Shown: in pieces, positions 34,529-43,021 of the stretch
How positions within the stretch are numbered: the stretch's first letter is position 1
Layout of the letters: each line of letters opens with the position of its first letter
DNA from: Candidatus Planktophila lacus
Lineage (GTDB): Bacteria; Actinomycetota; Actinomycetes; Nanopelagicales; Nanopelagicaceae
NCBI RefSeq assembly: GCF_002288325.1
Contig: NZ_CP016780.1
Location: 186,001 to 250,000, forward strand
Direction of reading: 5' to 3'
Length of the DNA stretch: 64,000 bases
Notes under the pieces: generated by a model
The model's input: only the letters and a program-made list of their open reading frames with translations
The model's database searches: none
Told to the model about the DNA's origin: nothing
Translations under genes and position numbers: made by a program

Positions 34529-35569
34529 ATGGAAATGGATGTCGCCTTTGGGCCTATTGCAGAGTTCATTTCTGATAAAACCATTGAAGAAATCTGGATT
34601 AATTCACCGCAAAGAATATTTGTCGCCCGAGCAGGAAAGAGCGAATTAACAAATTTAATTCTCTCTGCTGAAGAAGTCTCTCAGCTAGTAGATCGCCTAC
34701 TTATCTGGAGCGGTAGACGTCTTGATCTATCGCACCCATTCGTTGATGCACGACTTCCAGATGGGAGTCGCCTGCATGTGGTGATCCCTGAAATCACTGC
34801 CGAACACTGGACTGTAAATATCAGAAAGCATTTAATGCGCCACTTAACTCTGCAAGATTTAGCAGAACGCGGTGCGCTAAATGATGCCATGGCTGCGGCT
34901 CTAACCAACTCTGTCCGCGCTGGGTTAAATATTTTGGTAAGTGGCGGAACCCAATCCGGTAAAACAACAATGCTTAACGCACTCATTTCGGCAACTCCTA
35001 TAGGCCAGCGCGTCATAACGATTGAGGAAGTCTTTGAGCTAAAGCCAAATTTGCCCGACCTGGTGGCGATGCAGACACGTGGAGAAAATCTGCAAGGTGA
35101 AGGCGCGATTCCACTTAGAAAACTAATTAAGGAAGCGCTAAGAATGCGACCTTCGCGCATAGTTATTGGAGAAGTTCGCGAGGCTGAAGCGCTCGATCTT
35201 TTGATCGCCCTTAACTCCGGGCTCGCCGGAATGGGAACCTTGCATGCAAATTCCGCTAGAGACGCAATTATAAAATTACAAACTCTGCCGCTATTGGCCG
35301 GTGAGAACATTTCACACAAATTTATTGCACCGACAGTGGCATCGGCTATTGATCTAGTCGTACAAGTCGGACTTGCTAGCGACGGTACGCGAAGAATTCA
35401 AGAGATCGCCGCAGTCACGGGTCGCTTTGAAAATGATCGCGCTGAAATCGAAACCCTCTGGAAGTGGGATGGTACTGAATACATCCGCGGTATCGGCTCG
35501 ATCGGTAATGATGAGAAATTCTCTGCCGCTGGAATTCCGCTTGTCGATTGGTGGAGTAAATTTGAGTAA
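34529..35569 (+). CDS. tadA: TadA/CpaF secretion ATPase of Flp pilus
   Basis: A 346-residue type II/IV secretion ATPase. Visible: Walker A GGTQSGKTTMLNAL (near residue 150), the Asp box around ITIEEVFELK, Walker B RIVIGEVREAEALDLLIALNSG and the His box GTLHANSARDAIIKL. An N-terminal domain of about 100 residues (ISDKTIEEIWINSPQRIFVARAG) is the CpaF form, shorter than the full 450-residue proteins that carry an extra N-terminal region. It would power assembly of Flp pili at the inner face of the membrane. tadB starts inside its last codons. Confidence 0.92.
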   Translation: MEMDVAFGPIAEFISDKTIEEIWINSPQRIFVARAGKSELTNLILSAEEVSQLVDRLLIWSGRRLDLSHPFVDARLPDGSRLHVVIPEITAEHWTVNIRKHLMRHLTLQDLAERGALNDAMAAALTNSVRAGLNILVSGGTQSGKTTMLNALISATPIGQRVITIEEVFELKPNLPDLVAMQTRGENLQGEGAIPLRKLIKEALRMRPSRIVIGEVREAEALDLLIALNSGLAGMGTLHANSARDAIIKLQTLPLLAGENISHKFIAPTVASAIDLVVQVGLASDGTRRIQEIAAVTGRFENDRAEIETLWKWDGTEYIRGIGSIGNDEKFSAAGIPLVDWWSKFE

Positions 35570-36323
35570 AACAAAAATAGGACAGCAAAGAAACTTCTCG
35601 CTACCTGTTCGCAAAACTCTGTATCTCAAAGTAGCAATCTCCTTTGTAGCTTCGTTTAGCATGGTTTATCTAGTTTCCTCATCCCTTGTGATTTCCCTGA
35701 TATTTGGTTTTTTGCTCTCCACGACTGCATTCTTAATTTCGAGACAGAAATCCCATAAAGATACTTCTGCAATGAACGCTGCGTGGCCAGAAGTTATTGA
35801 TCATCTTGTAAGTGGAATCCAGTCAGGTCTTTCGATAACAGAATCTCTAATTGGTTTAACGACGAGAGGTCCTTTAATTCTCCGGCCATATTTTGCAGAG
35901 TTTGAGCTCAAGATGCGCATGCACGGTGATTTCAATCTAGCAATTTCGGAGTTAAAGCAGCGATGTGCACGACACAGCAGCGATCAAATCTTTGAAGCAA
36001 TTGCAATTTCCAAGACCTTAGGCGGATCCGAACTGCTTAACATTTTGCGCACCGTGGGAACGTTCCTGCGTCAAGATTTAGCGCTACGTCGTGAGATTGA
36101 AGTTAAACACGGTTGGATAAAGAACTCTGCCCATCTTTCTGCCGCAGCACCTTGGCTACTTCTACTCTTACTATCGACTCAGCCAGCAACATCTCGAGCA
36201 TTTTCGACACCTACAGGCGTGCTAATTCTTCTAATCGGTTTATCCATGACAGCGATCGCATATGTATGGATGAACCGTTTGGGTCGCCTCCCCGAGCTAC
36301 CGCGTGTTTTTGGTAGCGCATGA
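35562..36323 (+). CDS. tadB: TadB-like pilus inner-membrane platform protein
   Basis: A 253-residue T2SF-domain protein. Two hydrophobic segments near residues 22-60, then the cytoplasmic T2SF core WPEVIDHLVSGIQSGLSITESLIGL...SKTLGGSELLNILRTVGTFLRQD, and a C-terminal pair of membrane segments (WLLLLLLSTQ and GVLILLIGLSMTAIAYVW). TTG 35562 is chosen because GGAG stands five bases upstream and the reading overlaps the end of tadA; the long in-frame extension upstream lies in tadA. With TadC it forms the platform for pilin assembly. Confidence 0.85.
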   Translation: MSKTKIGQQRNFSLPVRKTLYLKVAISFVASFSMVYLVSSSLVISLIFGFLLSTTAFLISRQKSHKDTSAMNAAWPEVIDHLVSGIQSGLSITESLIGLTTRGPLILRPYFAEFELKMRMHGDFNLAISELKQRCARHSSDQIFEAIAISKTLGGSELLNILRTVGTFLRQDLALRREIEVKHGWIKNSAHLSAAAPWLLLLLLSTQPATSRAFSTPTGVLILLIGLSMTAIAYVWMNRLGRLPELPRVFGSA

Positions 36324-37117
36324 AGTATTCCGTTGGAATTCCAGTTCTCTTTGCTGCGCTGGGATCGTTAACACTGATTCTAAATTCAGGCCCGAGAGGT
36401 GCACTGAAAAATCAAATTGATAATTCAAAGGATAGAGGTTCTGTTCAAAATCGCCTGCGTGAAATTGGGAAAACTTCCCCAGAGAGTTTCTTCGAATTTC
36501 GAAGTAAGCAACTTGCAAATTCACTTCTAGTTGGTGCAGCTATTACTTTGCTTTTGATCTTTGCGGGTAAGTCACCCTTTTCAATATTTCTCCTCGGTTC
36601 TCTTGCTGCGATATCAACTTATGTTTACGTGGATCGCAGTCTGAGCAAAAAAGTAAACCTTCATAAGTTGCGAGTTGAATCAGAGTTTCCCGCAGTTATT
36701 GAGATGTATTCGTTAGCCATGTCAGCAGGCGAAACGCCTTTGGCAGCGATGGAGCGGATAGGAAAAGCGGCCACTGGTTCAATGGCCATTGAATTCAAAA
36801 AGGTAGTAGCACTCGTTAAATCTGGAAAACCATTCCATGTTGCTCTAGATGAGATGGGAAGAGATTTAGATTCCATTGCAATCAGGCGTTTTGTTGACTC
36901 ACTAATTATCGCAACCCTACGTGGTGCACCACTAATCGATGTGCTTCAACGCCATGCGCAAGAGGCTCGCGAACTCCAAAGGAACCGAGTATTGGGAGCA
37001 GCCGCTAAGGCTGAGATATCGATGATGGTTCCGGTGGTCTTTCTCATTCTTCCAATCTCTATTCTCTTCGCGCTTTGGCCTTCATTAGCCAATCTCAATC
37101 TTTTTAGCAGCGCGTAG
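36320..37117 (+). CDS. tadC: TadC-like pilus inner-membrane platform protein
   Basis: The 265-residue partner of TadB begins in an ATGA overlap. It has an N-terminal membrane segment (VGIPVLFAALGSLTLIL), a second around residues 70-95, and the T2SF core FPAVIEMYSLAMSAGETPLAAMERIGKAATGSMAIEFKKVVALVKSGKPFHVALDEMG. The last hydrophobic segment is VPVVFLILPISILFALWPSL. Role as for TadB. Confidence 0.86.
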   Translation: MKYSVGIPVLFAALGSLTLILNSGPRGALKNQIDNSKDRGSVQNRLREIGKTSPESFFEFRSKQLANSLLVGAAITLLLIFAGKSPFSIFLLGSLAAISTYVYVDRSLSKKVNLHKLRVESEFPAVIEMYSLAMSAGETPLAAMERIGKAATGSMAIEFKKVVALVKSGKPFHVALDEMGRDLDSIAIRRFVDSLIIATLRGAPLIDVLQRHAQEARELQRNRVLGAAAKAEISMMVPVVFLILPISILFALWPSLANLNLFSSA

Positions 37118-37146
37118 TAAAGAGCGCGCCTTGGATACAAATACAA

Positions 37147-37545
37147 ATGAAGAAATCACCCGATTCATACCGCATGAATGGGCAAGAGAGAATGGATAAA
37201 GAAATGGTGAAAGTTATATCTAAGTCCCTAGCGCCACTAGAAGACGCTGGCCCTGTAAAGAATACAGAGCCGACGGATCTATTTGAAAAAGGTGCAGGAT
37301 CGCTAAATAGAGTGATAGCTAAAGGATTTTTAGAAGCTCACCAATTTTTCACGCGCAACGAAAAGTTGCAACAGTTTCAAAGTAGATACAAATCTGCGCT
37401 TACATCCGAGAGAGGTGATGTTCCTGGTTGGGTATTAGTAGTTCTAATGACTACTGGTTTAGTCACAGCGATATGGACGATTGCCGCACCTCGCTTGACC
37501 AGCATCCTTAAGAATTCACTAGATGCGATGAACGGTATTCGTTGA
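37147..37545 (+). CDS. Flp prepilin-like protein with a very long leader
   Basis: A 132-residue protein. Around residue 90 it has SERG-DVPGW followed by a single hydrophobic helix (VLVVLMTTGLVTAIWTIAAP). The same [SC]E[RS]G-then-hydrophobic pattern starts the next three genes, where it reads as a class III prepilin or pseudopilin processing site. Here 90 polar residues precede it instead of the usual 5-25, and the Glu five residues after the cleavage site is absent. Position after tadC is where the major Flp subunit gene sits in relatives. Major pilin is likely by position; the leader makes it unusual. The exact start codon is uncertain. Confidence 0.6.
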   Translation: MKKSPDSYRMNGQERMDKEMVKVISKSLAPLEDAGPVKNTEPTDLFEKGAGSLNRVIAKGFLEAHQFFTRNEKLQQFQSRYKSALTSERGDVPGWVLVVLMTTGLVTAIWTIAAPRLTSILKNSLDAMNGIR

Positions 37546-37904
37546 TGTATTCGCTGAGGCGATTGATCACATCCGAAAGGGGAAGCGCGGAGAGCGCAAT
37601 GGTCTTGATTCCCATGCTCTTTCTCTTTCTCTGCGGTGCGCAGTTAACTTCAACGGTCTTCATTAGAAATTTTGAACTTGCGAAGGTACAGAGCGAGGCA
37701 TCAACAAGGTCAATATCTAACGAGTTGCAGAGCAGTGACTCAGTAATTGAAATAGCTACGCCTGATCGCTTTCAAAAATTGCGTCTACTAGTTGTGAGAA
37801 AGCAAAGAGATCTTCCAATTATTGTTCCAGGTTTGGCCAGTTTCTTGGGCGGTTCACTAAAAAGCGAGGTCACAGGTATCTCTGTCATGGAGGTTGTCCC
37901 GTGA
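37545..37904 (+). CDS. TadE-like pseudopilin
   Basis: A 119-residue protein beginning MYSLRRLITSERGSAESAMVLIPMLFLFL: short basic leader, ERG/S site, then a hydrophobic helix. The remainder is a small extracytoplasmic domain (FIRNFELAKVQSEASTRSISNEL...). It matches the TadE/TadG-like minor pilins that follow Flp in actinobacterial clusters. ATG 37545 overlaps the previous stop (TGATG); the TTG before it is less likely. Confidence 0.75.
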   Translation: MYSLRRLITSERGSAESAMVLIPMLFLFLCGAQLTSTVFIRNFELAKVQSEASTRSISNELQSSDSVIEIATPDRFQKLRLLVVRKQRDLPIIVPGLASFLGGSLKSEVTGISVMEVVP

Positions 37905-38305
37905 AAAGTATTATCAGATGCGAAAGAGGTAGCGCTACAGTCGAATTTGTTGCGCTTGCCCTTCCGCTATTTGTGCCAATTATCTTCTTTCTACATCAAT
38001 TCGCGTCAGTAAGTGGCCAGGAAGAAATTGCGCGCACTTTAGCGCGTGAAGGTGCGCGGGCCTTTGTGACTAGTTCAAATCAATCAAGTGCGGCTGCGGC
38101 TATGAACGCTGTAATTTCGAGAGCAGGGCGAGAACTTGGTTTAACAGATGATGAATTTGAACGAATGGCAATAAATCTCGAGTGCAGCAGTTCGCCTTGT
38201 TATTCGCCAAATGCAAAAATTATCGTCACTGTTCACTTTGGTGCGTCCAAAGAATTTCGAGCGGTCACCGCTTCAGCACAGGAATACATATCGCCATGGA
38301 GTTAA
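37901..38305 (+). CDS. tadE: TadE family pseudopilin
   Basis: A 134-residue protein starting with a GTG that overlaps the previous stop. CERG-SATVEFVALALPLFVPIIFFLHQF is the canonical TadE processing site with Glu at position 5 of the mature form, followed by AREGARAFV. A Cys pair (LECSSSPCYSP) in the C-terminal domain may form a disulfide outside the cell. TadE proteins are minor pilins processed by the prepilin peptidase. Confidence 0.85.
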   Translation: MKSIIRCERGSATVEFVALALPLFVPIIFFLHQFASVSGQEEIARTLAREGARAFVTSSNQSSAAAAMNAVISRAGRELGLTDDEFERMAINLECSSSPCYSPNAKIIVTVHFGASKEFRAVTASAQEYISPWS

Positions 38306-38850
38306 GGCGCAGTCCCATAAAACTTCTTCGCAGTGAATCGGGCTCCATATCGCTCGTGGTGATGTCTCTATTTATAGTTTCACTTTCATCAATCTTCGTA
38401 GTAACGGATGTAGCAGCTGTCGCAATTGCAAAGCGTTCCTTAACCCAAGCAAGTGAAGCAGCAGCGCAACGTGGAGTTCGTAATCTTGATAAAACCTCCT
38501 ACTACCGTGATGAATTTGATCTGACTACACAGGCTCAAAATCTAATTGGGGTTGGACCATCGGATCCAGGTGTTCCGATTGATTGCTCTAAAGCTTTAGG
38601 GGATGCGGAAGGCGCACTGGCCGATTGGAGTAGTGGTCCAAATAGCTTGCGAAGAGTTGAGATTACTAATTTAAAGATAAGTCGAATTGAGTGTGACGGT
38701 TTTGGAATTCAACTTGTCACCCAAGCAACTGTACAACTTCCTTTAGTTCTTCCATTCATTAATATTGACTCTGTTGAAATATCATCAAGAGTCTCAGCGA
38801 CTAACACAAGAGCTAAAGGCTTTTCGCCCTTCGGTATAAGGATTTTCTAA
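38296..38850 (+). CDS. TadG-like secreted/membrane protein
   Basis: A 184-residue protein with start [36 protein letters not shown]: basic leader, SESG-S site and hydrophobic helix, then [20 protein letters not shown], the pattern of Rv3654c-type 'helicase/secretion neighbourhood TadE-like' proteins. Two Cys (PIDCSKAL and RIECDGFG) may pair. ATG 38296 overlaps the end of tadE by 10 bases; the longer in-frame extension is inside tadE. Last gene of the Tad run. Confidence 0.75.
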   Translation: MELRRSPIKLLRSESGSISLVVMSLFIVSLSSIFVVTDVAAVAIAKRSLTQASEAAAQRGVRNLDKTSYYRDEFDLTTQAQNLIGVGPSDPGVPIDCSKALGDAEGALADWSSGPNSLRRVEITNLKISRIECDGFGIQLVTQATVQLPLVLPFINIDSVEISSRVSATNTRAKGFSPFGIRIF

Positions 38851-38857
38851 CACTCGC

Positions 38858-38869
38858 TATCCTTACCCC
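38858..38869 (+). promoter_or_regulatory. Probable leaderless promoter of prfB
   Basis: TATCCT (38858-38863), six bases, then ATG 38870; no ribosome binding site is present. Confidence 0.55.
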
Positions 38870-39973
38870 ATGGCCCGCGAATACGATCTAGAGATAGCCG
38901 CAATTGGTGCAACGCTTCTCTCCATCGAAAAGGTCTTGGATCTTCCTAAGTTAGAGGCAGAAGCCGTTGAACTTGAAGCAGCTGCCGGTGTTCCAAATCT
39001 TTGGGATGACCCAGAAGCGGCGCAGAAGGTAACAAGTAAGTTATCTCGCGTTCAGAGCACTATCGCTCGATTGAAAACACTTCGTCGCAGAGTTGAAGAT
39101 CTACCGATCTTGTTTGAACTCGCAGGCTCTGAACCAGACGGTTCTGGATTAACGGATGCGGAACTCGAATTGGATTCTGCAGTTAAGGCGATTAGCGAAC
39201 TTGAAGTTACAACTCTTCTCAATGGTGAATATGACGACCGTGATGCTTTGATAACTATTCGCTCTGAAGCCGGTGGTGTTGAAGCTGCTGACTGGGCGGA
39301 AATGCTTATGCGCATGTACTTGCGTTACTGCGAACGCCACGAATTCAAAGTGGATGTGCTTGAAACTTCCTACGCCGAAGAAGCGGGAATTAAATCAACT
39401 ACTTTCCGTGTGGGCGCTCCTTATGCATATGGAACTTTATCTGTAGAGCAAGGCACTCACCGTTTAGTACGTATTTCACCTTTTGATTCACAATCTCGCC
39501 GCCATACGTCATTTGCTGGAGTTGAAGTTGTTCCAGTTGTTGAACAGAGCGATCATATTGAAATTGATGAGAAAGAAATCCGTGTAGATGTTTATCGCTC
39601 ATCTGGACCTGGTGGACAAGGCGTAAATACAACAGACTCCGCAGTTCGTTTAACTCATATTCCAACTGGAATCGTTGTTTCATGTCAGAACGAGCGTTCA
39701 CAGATTCAGAACAAAGCAACCGCAATGGCTGTTTTGCAATCTAAGCTATTAGAGCGTCGTCGCCAAGAAGAACAAGCCAAGATCAATGCTTTGAAGGGCG
39801 ATAATTCAGGCTCTTGGGGTAACCAGATGCGCTCTTATGTATTGGCGCCGTATCAAATGGTTAAAGATCTTCGTAATAATCATGAAACTGGAAATACATC
39901 AGCTGTATTAAATGGTGAAATCGATGATTTCATCGAAGCGGGAATTCGCTGGCGTAGATCCAGCGCTTCTTAA
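38870..39973 (+). CDS. prfB: Peptide chain release factor 2
   Basis: A 367-residue RF2. The catalytic GGQ is in [25 protein letters not shown]; the SPF stop-recognition tripeptide is seen in [15 protein letters not shown], which separates RF2 from RF1 (PxT). It terminates translation at UGA and UAA by peptidyl-tRNA hydrolysis. The reading frame is continuous: there is no in-frame TGA or CTTTGA slippery site near codon 25, so the programmed frameshift known from enterobacteria is absent, as is usual in actinobacteria. Followed by ftsEX and smpB, the conserved order. Confidence 0.96.
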   Translation: MAREYDLEIAAIGATLLSIEKVLDLPKLEAEAVELEAAAGVPNLWDDPEAAQKVTSKLSRVQSTIARLKTLRRRVEDLPILFELAGSEPDGSGLTDAELELDSAVKAISELEVTTLLNGEYDDRDALITIRSEAGGVEAADWAEMLMRMYLRYCERHEFKVDVLETSYAEEAGIKSTTFRVGAPYAYGTLSVEQGTHRLVRISPFDSQSRRHTSFAGVEVVPVVEQSDHIEIDEKEIRVDVYRSSGPGGQGVNTTDSAVRLTHIPTGIVVSCQNERSQIQNKATAMAVLQSKLLERRRQEEQAKINALKGDNSGSWGNQMRSYVLAPYQMVKDLRNNHETGNTSAVLNGEIDDFIEAGIRWRRSSAS

Positions 39974-40248
39974 ATCTTAATTTGATCTTCATGGGTCAAC
40001 GACTTAAGCGCTTAATGACATCGCAAAGATAAAGACTCGTTTTCTATTTCGTAGATCTAGTAATTTTTTTCACATTCAGCCTAGGTTAGGCGCAATTCAC
40101 GCATATATATCTGGTGATATTTCCTGAGAATCTGCGCAATTTGCACCGATATCAGGCGCTTTTTGCAGATCTATACCTAAACTAGGTCTCAGTACGGCAG
40201 CCAAATTCCCCCATATCCATGGCGCCCAATGAGAACGAAGGAGTTCGT
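39974..40248 (+). promoter_or_regulatory. 275-base ftsE upstream region with two CCTA-N3-TAGG palindromes
   Basis: AT-rich spacer between prfB and ftsE. It contains GCCTAGGTTAGGC at 40079-40091 and ACCTAAACTAGGT at 40175-40187, both CCTA-N3-TAGG, spaced 96 bases centre to centre. TTGCAG at 40164 followed by TAAACT at 40178 is a weak promoter-like pair, with short spacing. The second palindrome overlaps that -10-like box. No ORF is supported here. Confidence 0.4.
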
Positions 40249-40938
40249 GTGATTCGTTTTGAGAATGTGACGAAGCTTTACGCCGGTAACGATAAGCCTG
40301 CGCTGGATACAGTGAGCCTAGAAATTGTTAAGGGTGAGTTTGTCTTCCTTGTTGGTCTTTCAGGTTCTGGTAAATCAACTTTCCTTCGTTTGATCCTGCG
40401 TGAAGAGCGACCATCTCAGGGCGTTATCCATGTTGCTGGAAAAGATTTAGGTCAGCTTCCAAACCATAAGATTCCAGATCTGCGTCGCCAAGTTGGAACA
40501 GTCTTCCAGGATTTCCGTTTGCTTCAGAATAAAACTATCTCTGAAAACGTAGCTTTTACTTTGCACGTACTTGGTTATTCCAAGAAAGAGATTGCCCGCG
40601 AAGTTCCAGAAGTTCTTGAACTCGTTGGTTTGGAAGATAAGGCAGATCGCATGCCGACTGAGATTTCAGGTGGAGAACAACAGCGCGTGGCAATTGCCCG
40701 TGCTTATGTGAGCCGCCCGGCGATCATCATCGCCGATGAACCAACCGGAAACCTTGACCCGGCAACATCTGTTGGAATCATGAAGTTGCTAGATCGTATT
40801 AACCGCGAAGGCACCACTGTTTTGATGGCTACCCACGATGCTGGCATCGTGGATCAGATGCGCAAGCGCGTTATTGAATTAGATGCAGGCCACGTTATTC
40901 GTGACCAGGTTCGCGGCGTCTACGGATACACGGGCTAG
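40249..40938 (+). CDS. ftsE: Cell-division ABC transporter ATPase FtsE
   Basis: A 229-residue ABC ATPase. Walker A VGLSGSGKSTFL, Q-loop VFQDFRLLQNKTISENVAFTL, signature ISGGEQQRVAIARAY, Walker B IIIADEPTGNLDP and the switch His ATHDAGIVD. GTG 40249 gives MIRFENVTKLYAG, the exact family start and length, with GAAGGAG five bases upstream; the in-frame ATG at 40219 adds ten unsupported residues. With FtsX it transmits signals to cell-wall hydrolases at the septum. Confidence 0.95.
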   Translation: MIRFENVTKLYAGNDKPALDTVSLEIVKGEFVFLVGLSGSGKSTFLRLILREERPSQGVIHVAGKDLGQLPNHKIPDLRRQVGTVFQDFRLLQNKTISENVAFTLHVLGYSKKEIAREVPEVLELVGLEDKADRMPTEISGGEQQRVAIARAYVSRPAIIIADEPTGNLDPATSVGIMKLLDRINREGTTVLMATHDAGIVDQMRKRVIELDAGHVIRDQVRGVYGYTG

Positions 40939-40964
40939 TTAGATTCAAGGGATAAGGTAAAGAC

Positions 40965-41867
40965 ATGCGCGCAGGATTCTTATTAAGCGAAGTCCGTATT
41001 GGGCTACGCCGTAACTTAACAATGACCTTTGCGGTCATTGTTACTACTGCGATCTCACTTTCCCTGCTTGGTATTGGTCTTCTTTCAAACGCTCAAGTTA
41101 ATGCGATGAAAGATTATTGGTATGACAAGATCGAAGTCTCTGTTTACTTGTGCGGATCTTTATCCGAATCACCAAGCTGTGCTGGAGGAGTTGTAACTCC
41201 CGAGCAACGCCTCGCGATTAAATCAGATCTAGATGCACTTCCTGTTGTTCAGAGTACTTTCTACGAATCACAATCTGAGGCATATACACGTTTCCAAGAA
41301 CGCTTCAAAGATTCAGCGATTGCTCAAAACGTAACTGCAGATCAGCTGCCAGAGTCTTTCCGCGTTAAGTTGAAGGATCCAACTCAATTTGCAGTTGTAG
41401 TTAGCGCTTTCTCAGGGAGACCTGGCGTAGATGTTGTTCAGGATCAGCGCACCATTTTGGAGAAGTTCTTCAAACTTCTAAATGTATTGCGAAACGGCGC
41501 ACTACTTGTTGGCCTCTTCTCAGTACTAACAGCAGGTCTCTTGATCTCAAATACCTTACGTATCGCGGCATTTAACCGCCGCCGCGAAACCGGTGTTATG
41601 AAACTCGTTGGTGCATCTTCTTGGTCTATCCAACTTCCATTCTTACTTGAAGGTATTTTCTCAGCCCTTATCGGTTGGGGATTTGCAACTGGCTTATTGG
41701 CAGGGCTTAAAGCCGTAGTCGATTCCAAAGTTGCGCCACTACTTACCTTCACCAACTTCTTTGGTTGGAATGAAGTCTGGATCGCATCTGCTTGGTTACT
41801 ACTAGCAGGATTTACCGTTTCTACTCTTGCCTCTGCAATCACGCTCCGCCGTTACCTTAAGGTCTAA
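40965..41867 (+). CDS. ftsX: Cell-division ABC transporter permease FtsX
   Basis: A 300-residue permease with four transmembrane segments (about residues 20-43, 170-195, 220-245, 268-292) and a large extracellular loop between the first two (residues 45-165) holding two Cys (VYLCGSLSESPSCAGG), as in mycobacterial FtsX where this loop binds the RipC hydrolase. Starts 26 bases after ftsE with AAGGTAA before ATG. Confidence 0.94.
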   Translation: MRAGFLLSEVRIGLRRNLTMTFAVIVTTAISLSLLGIGLLSNAQVNAMKDYWYDKIEVSVYLCGSLSESPSCAGGVVTPEQRLAIKSDLDALPVVQSTFYESQSEAYTRFQERFKDSAIAQNVTADQLPESFRVKLKDPTQFAVVVSAFSGRPGVDVVQDQRTILEKFFKLLNVLRNGALLVGLFSVLTAGLLISNTLRIAAFNRRRETGVMKLVGASSWSIQLPFLLEGIFSALIGWGFATGLLAGLKAVVDSKVAPLLTFTNFFGWNEVWIASAWLLLAGFTVSTLASAITLRRYLKV

Positions 41868-41879
41868 TCGGTACCTGCC

Positions 41880-42359
41880 GTGGTGAAAGAAGTTGGCCGC
41901 AAACTCATCGCGCAGAATAAGAAAGCGCGTCATGACTATTCAATTGAAGATGTCTTTGAATGCGGCATTGTCCTAACTGGCACTGAAGTTAAATCACTTC
42001 GTGCAGGGCGCGCTTCCCTTATCGATGGATATGCAACCGTTGAAAATGGAGAACTTTGGTTAGCCGGAGTACATATTCCGGAATACACCCAAGGAACTTG
42101 GACAAATCACGATGTTCGTCGCAAACGTAAATTACTTGTGCACTTACAAGAGATCAAGAAACTTCACATAAAGATTAAAGAGGGCGGCGTAACTCTAATT
42201 CCTTTGCAGCTTTACTTTAACAATGGCAAAGCCAAGATAGAAATAGCAGTTGCCCGTGGAAAGAAAGCGCACGACAAGCGTGATTCACTTATGGAGCGCC
42301 AAGCAAGCCGTGAAGTTGAACGCGAGATTTCTCGTCGTCGTTCTGGAAAAGACCAGTAA
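41880..42359 (+). CDS. smpB: SsrA-binding protein SmpB
   Basis: A 159-residue SmpB. Conserved: [102 protein letters not shown] and a basic C-terminal tail. It delivers tmRNA to stalled ribosomes; the tmRNA gene lies 660 bases downstream. GTG start (two adjacent GTG codons at 41880 and 41883). The gene follows ftsX after 12 bases. Confidence 0.96.
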   Translation: MVKEVGRKLIAQNKKARHDYSIEDVFECGIVLTGTEVKSLRAGRASLIDGYATVENGELWLAGVHIPEYTQGTWTNHDVRRKRKLLVHLQEIKKLHIKIKEGGVTLIPLQLYFNNGKAKIEIAVARGKKAHDKRDSLMERQASREVEREISRRRSGKDQ

Positions 42360-42363
42360 GTAA

Positions 42364-42915
42364 TTGTCTCTTCGTATTGAAACAGATCGGTTGATCCTTC
42401 GGCCGATGCAAATGGAAGATATTGATGATCTACTTCAATATCAATCTAATCCCGAGATTGTTCGCTACATCCCTTGGCCACCAAGAACGATGGAGCAAGT
42501 TAAAGAGGCCGCTGAGAAAACTATCGCAACTGGGAAATTTGATTTGGTCGAAGAAAATGATTACATCGTTTTAGTTTGGGCACTCAAAAGTACAGGTCAA
42601 GTAATCGGGCAATCAAATATGGGACTTGTCTCTAAAGAGAATAAATCTTCAAATATTGGATGGGTAACTCATCAAAACTTTCAACGCCAGGGTTATGCGC
42701 TAGAAGCGACTAAAGCGCTTCTTGGCTATGCATTTAAGAACTTTGATCTACATCGCGTTATTGCAGATATCGATACTCGAGTTCCTAAATCAGCAGCGCT
42801 TGCTGAAAAGTTAGGTATGCGTCGCGAAGCAACTTATCTTGATGGAGAGTTCTTTAAAGGCGAATGGTGCGATATGTGGCTATATGCGATTTTAAAGAGA
42901 GAATTTCAGGCTTAG
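42364..42915 (+). CDS. GNAT family N-acetyltransferase (RimJ/RimL-like)
   Basis: A 183-residue acetyltransferase. IETDRLILRPMQMEDIDDLLQY at the start, SNIGWVTHQNFQRQGYALEATKALLGYAF containing the acetyl-CoA pyrophosphate loop (QRQGYA), then HRVIADIDTRVPKSAALAEKLGMRREA, all typical of RimJ/RimL relatives. Start is TTG 42364, four bases after smpB, with no strong ribosome binding site, which suggests coupling to smpB. Acceptor substrate unknown. Confidence 0.85.
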   Translation: MSLRIETDRLILRPMQMEDIDDLLQYQSNPEIVRYIPWPPRTMEQVKEAAEKTIATGKFDLVEENDYIVLVWALKSTGQVIGQSNMGLVSKENKSSNIGWVTHQNFQRQGYALEATKALLGYAFKNFDLHRVIADIDTRVPKSAALAEKLGMRREATYLDGEFFKGEWCDMWLYAILKREFQA

Positions 42916-42974
42916 TTCTCACGCTTAAAAGCCATTAATAACAGGGGAATTTCTCACTTGTCGTTGGCGTTCCG

Positions 42975-42980
42975 TACAAT
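42975..42980 (+). promoter_or_regulatory. -10 element upstream of tmRNA
   Basis: TACAAT 42 bases before the mature tmRNA 5' end. No good -35 stands at the standard distance. A short 5' precursor would be trimmed by RNase P. Confidence 0.4.
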
Positions 42981-43021
42981 AAGAACACAACTAAATAGTG
43001 GAAATAGCTTTCCACACCCAT

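Noticed and set aside
34681-35319. A 212-codon open frame antisense to the pilus ATPase gene
   Set aside because: Shadow of tadA with no recognisable domain and no translation signals.
38870-39100. Programmed frameshift in prfB
   Set aside because: The reading frame is continuous and there is no in-frame TGA or CTTTGA slippery site near the 5' end.
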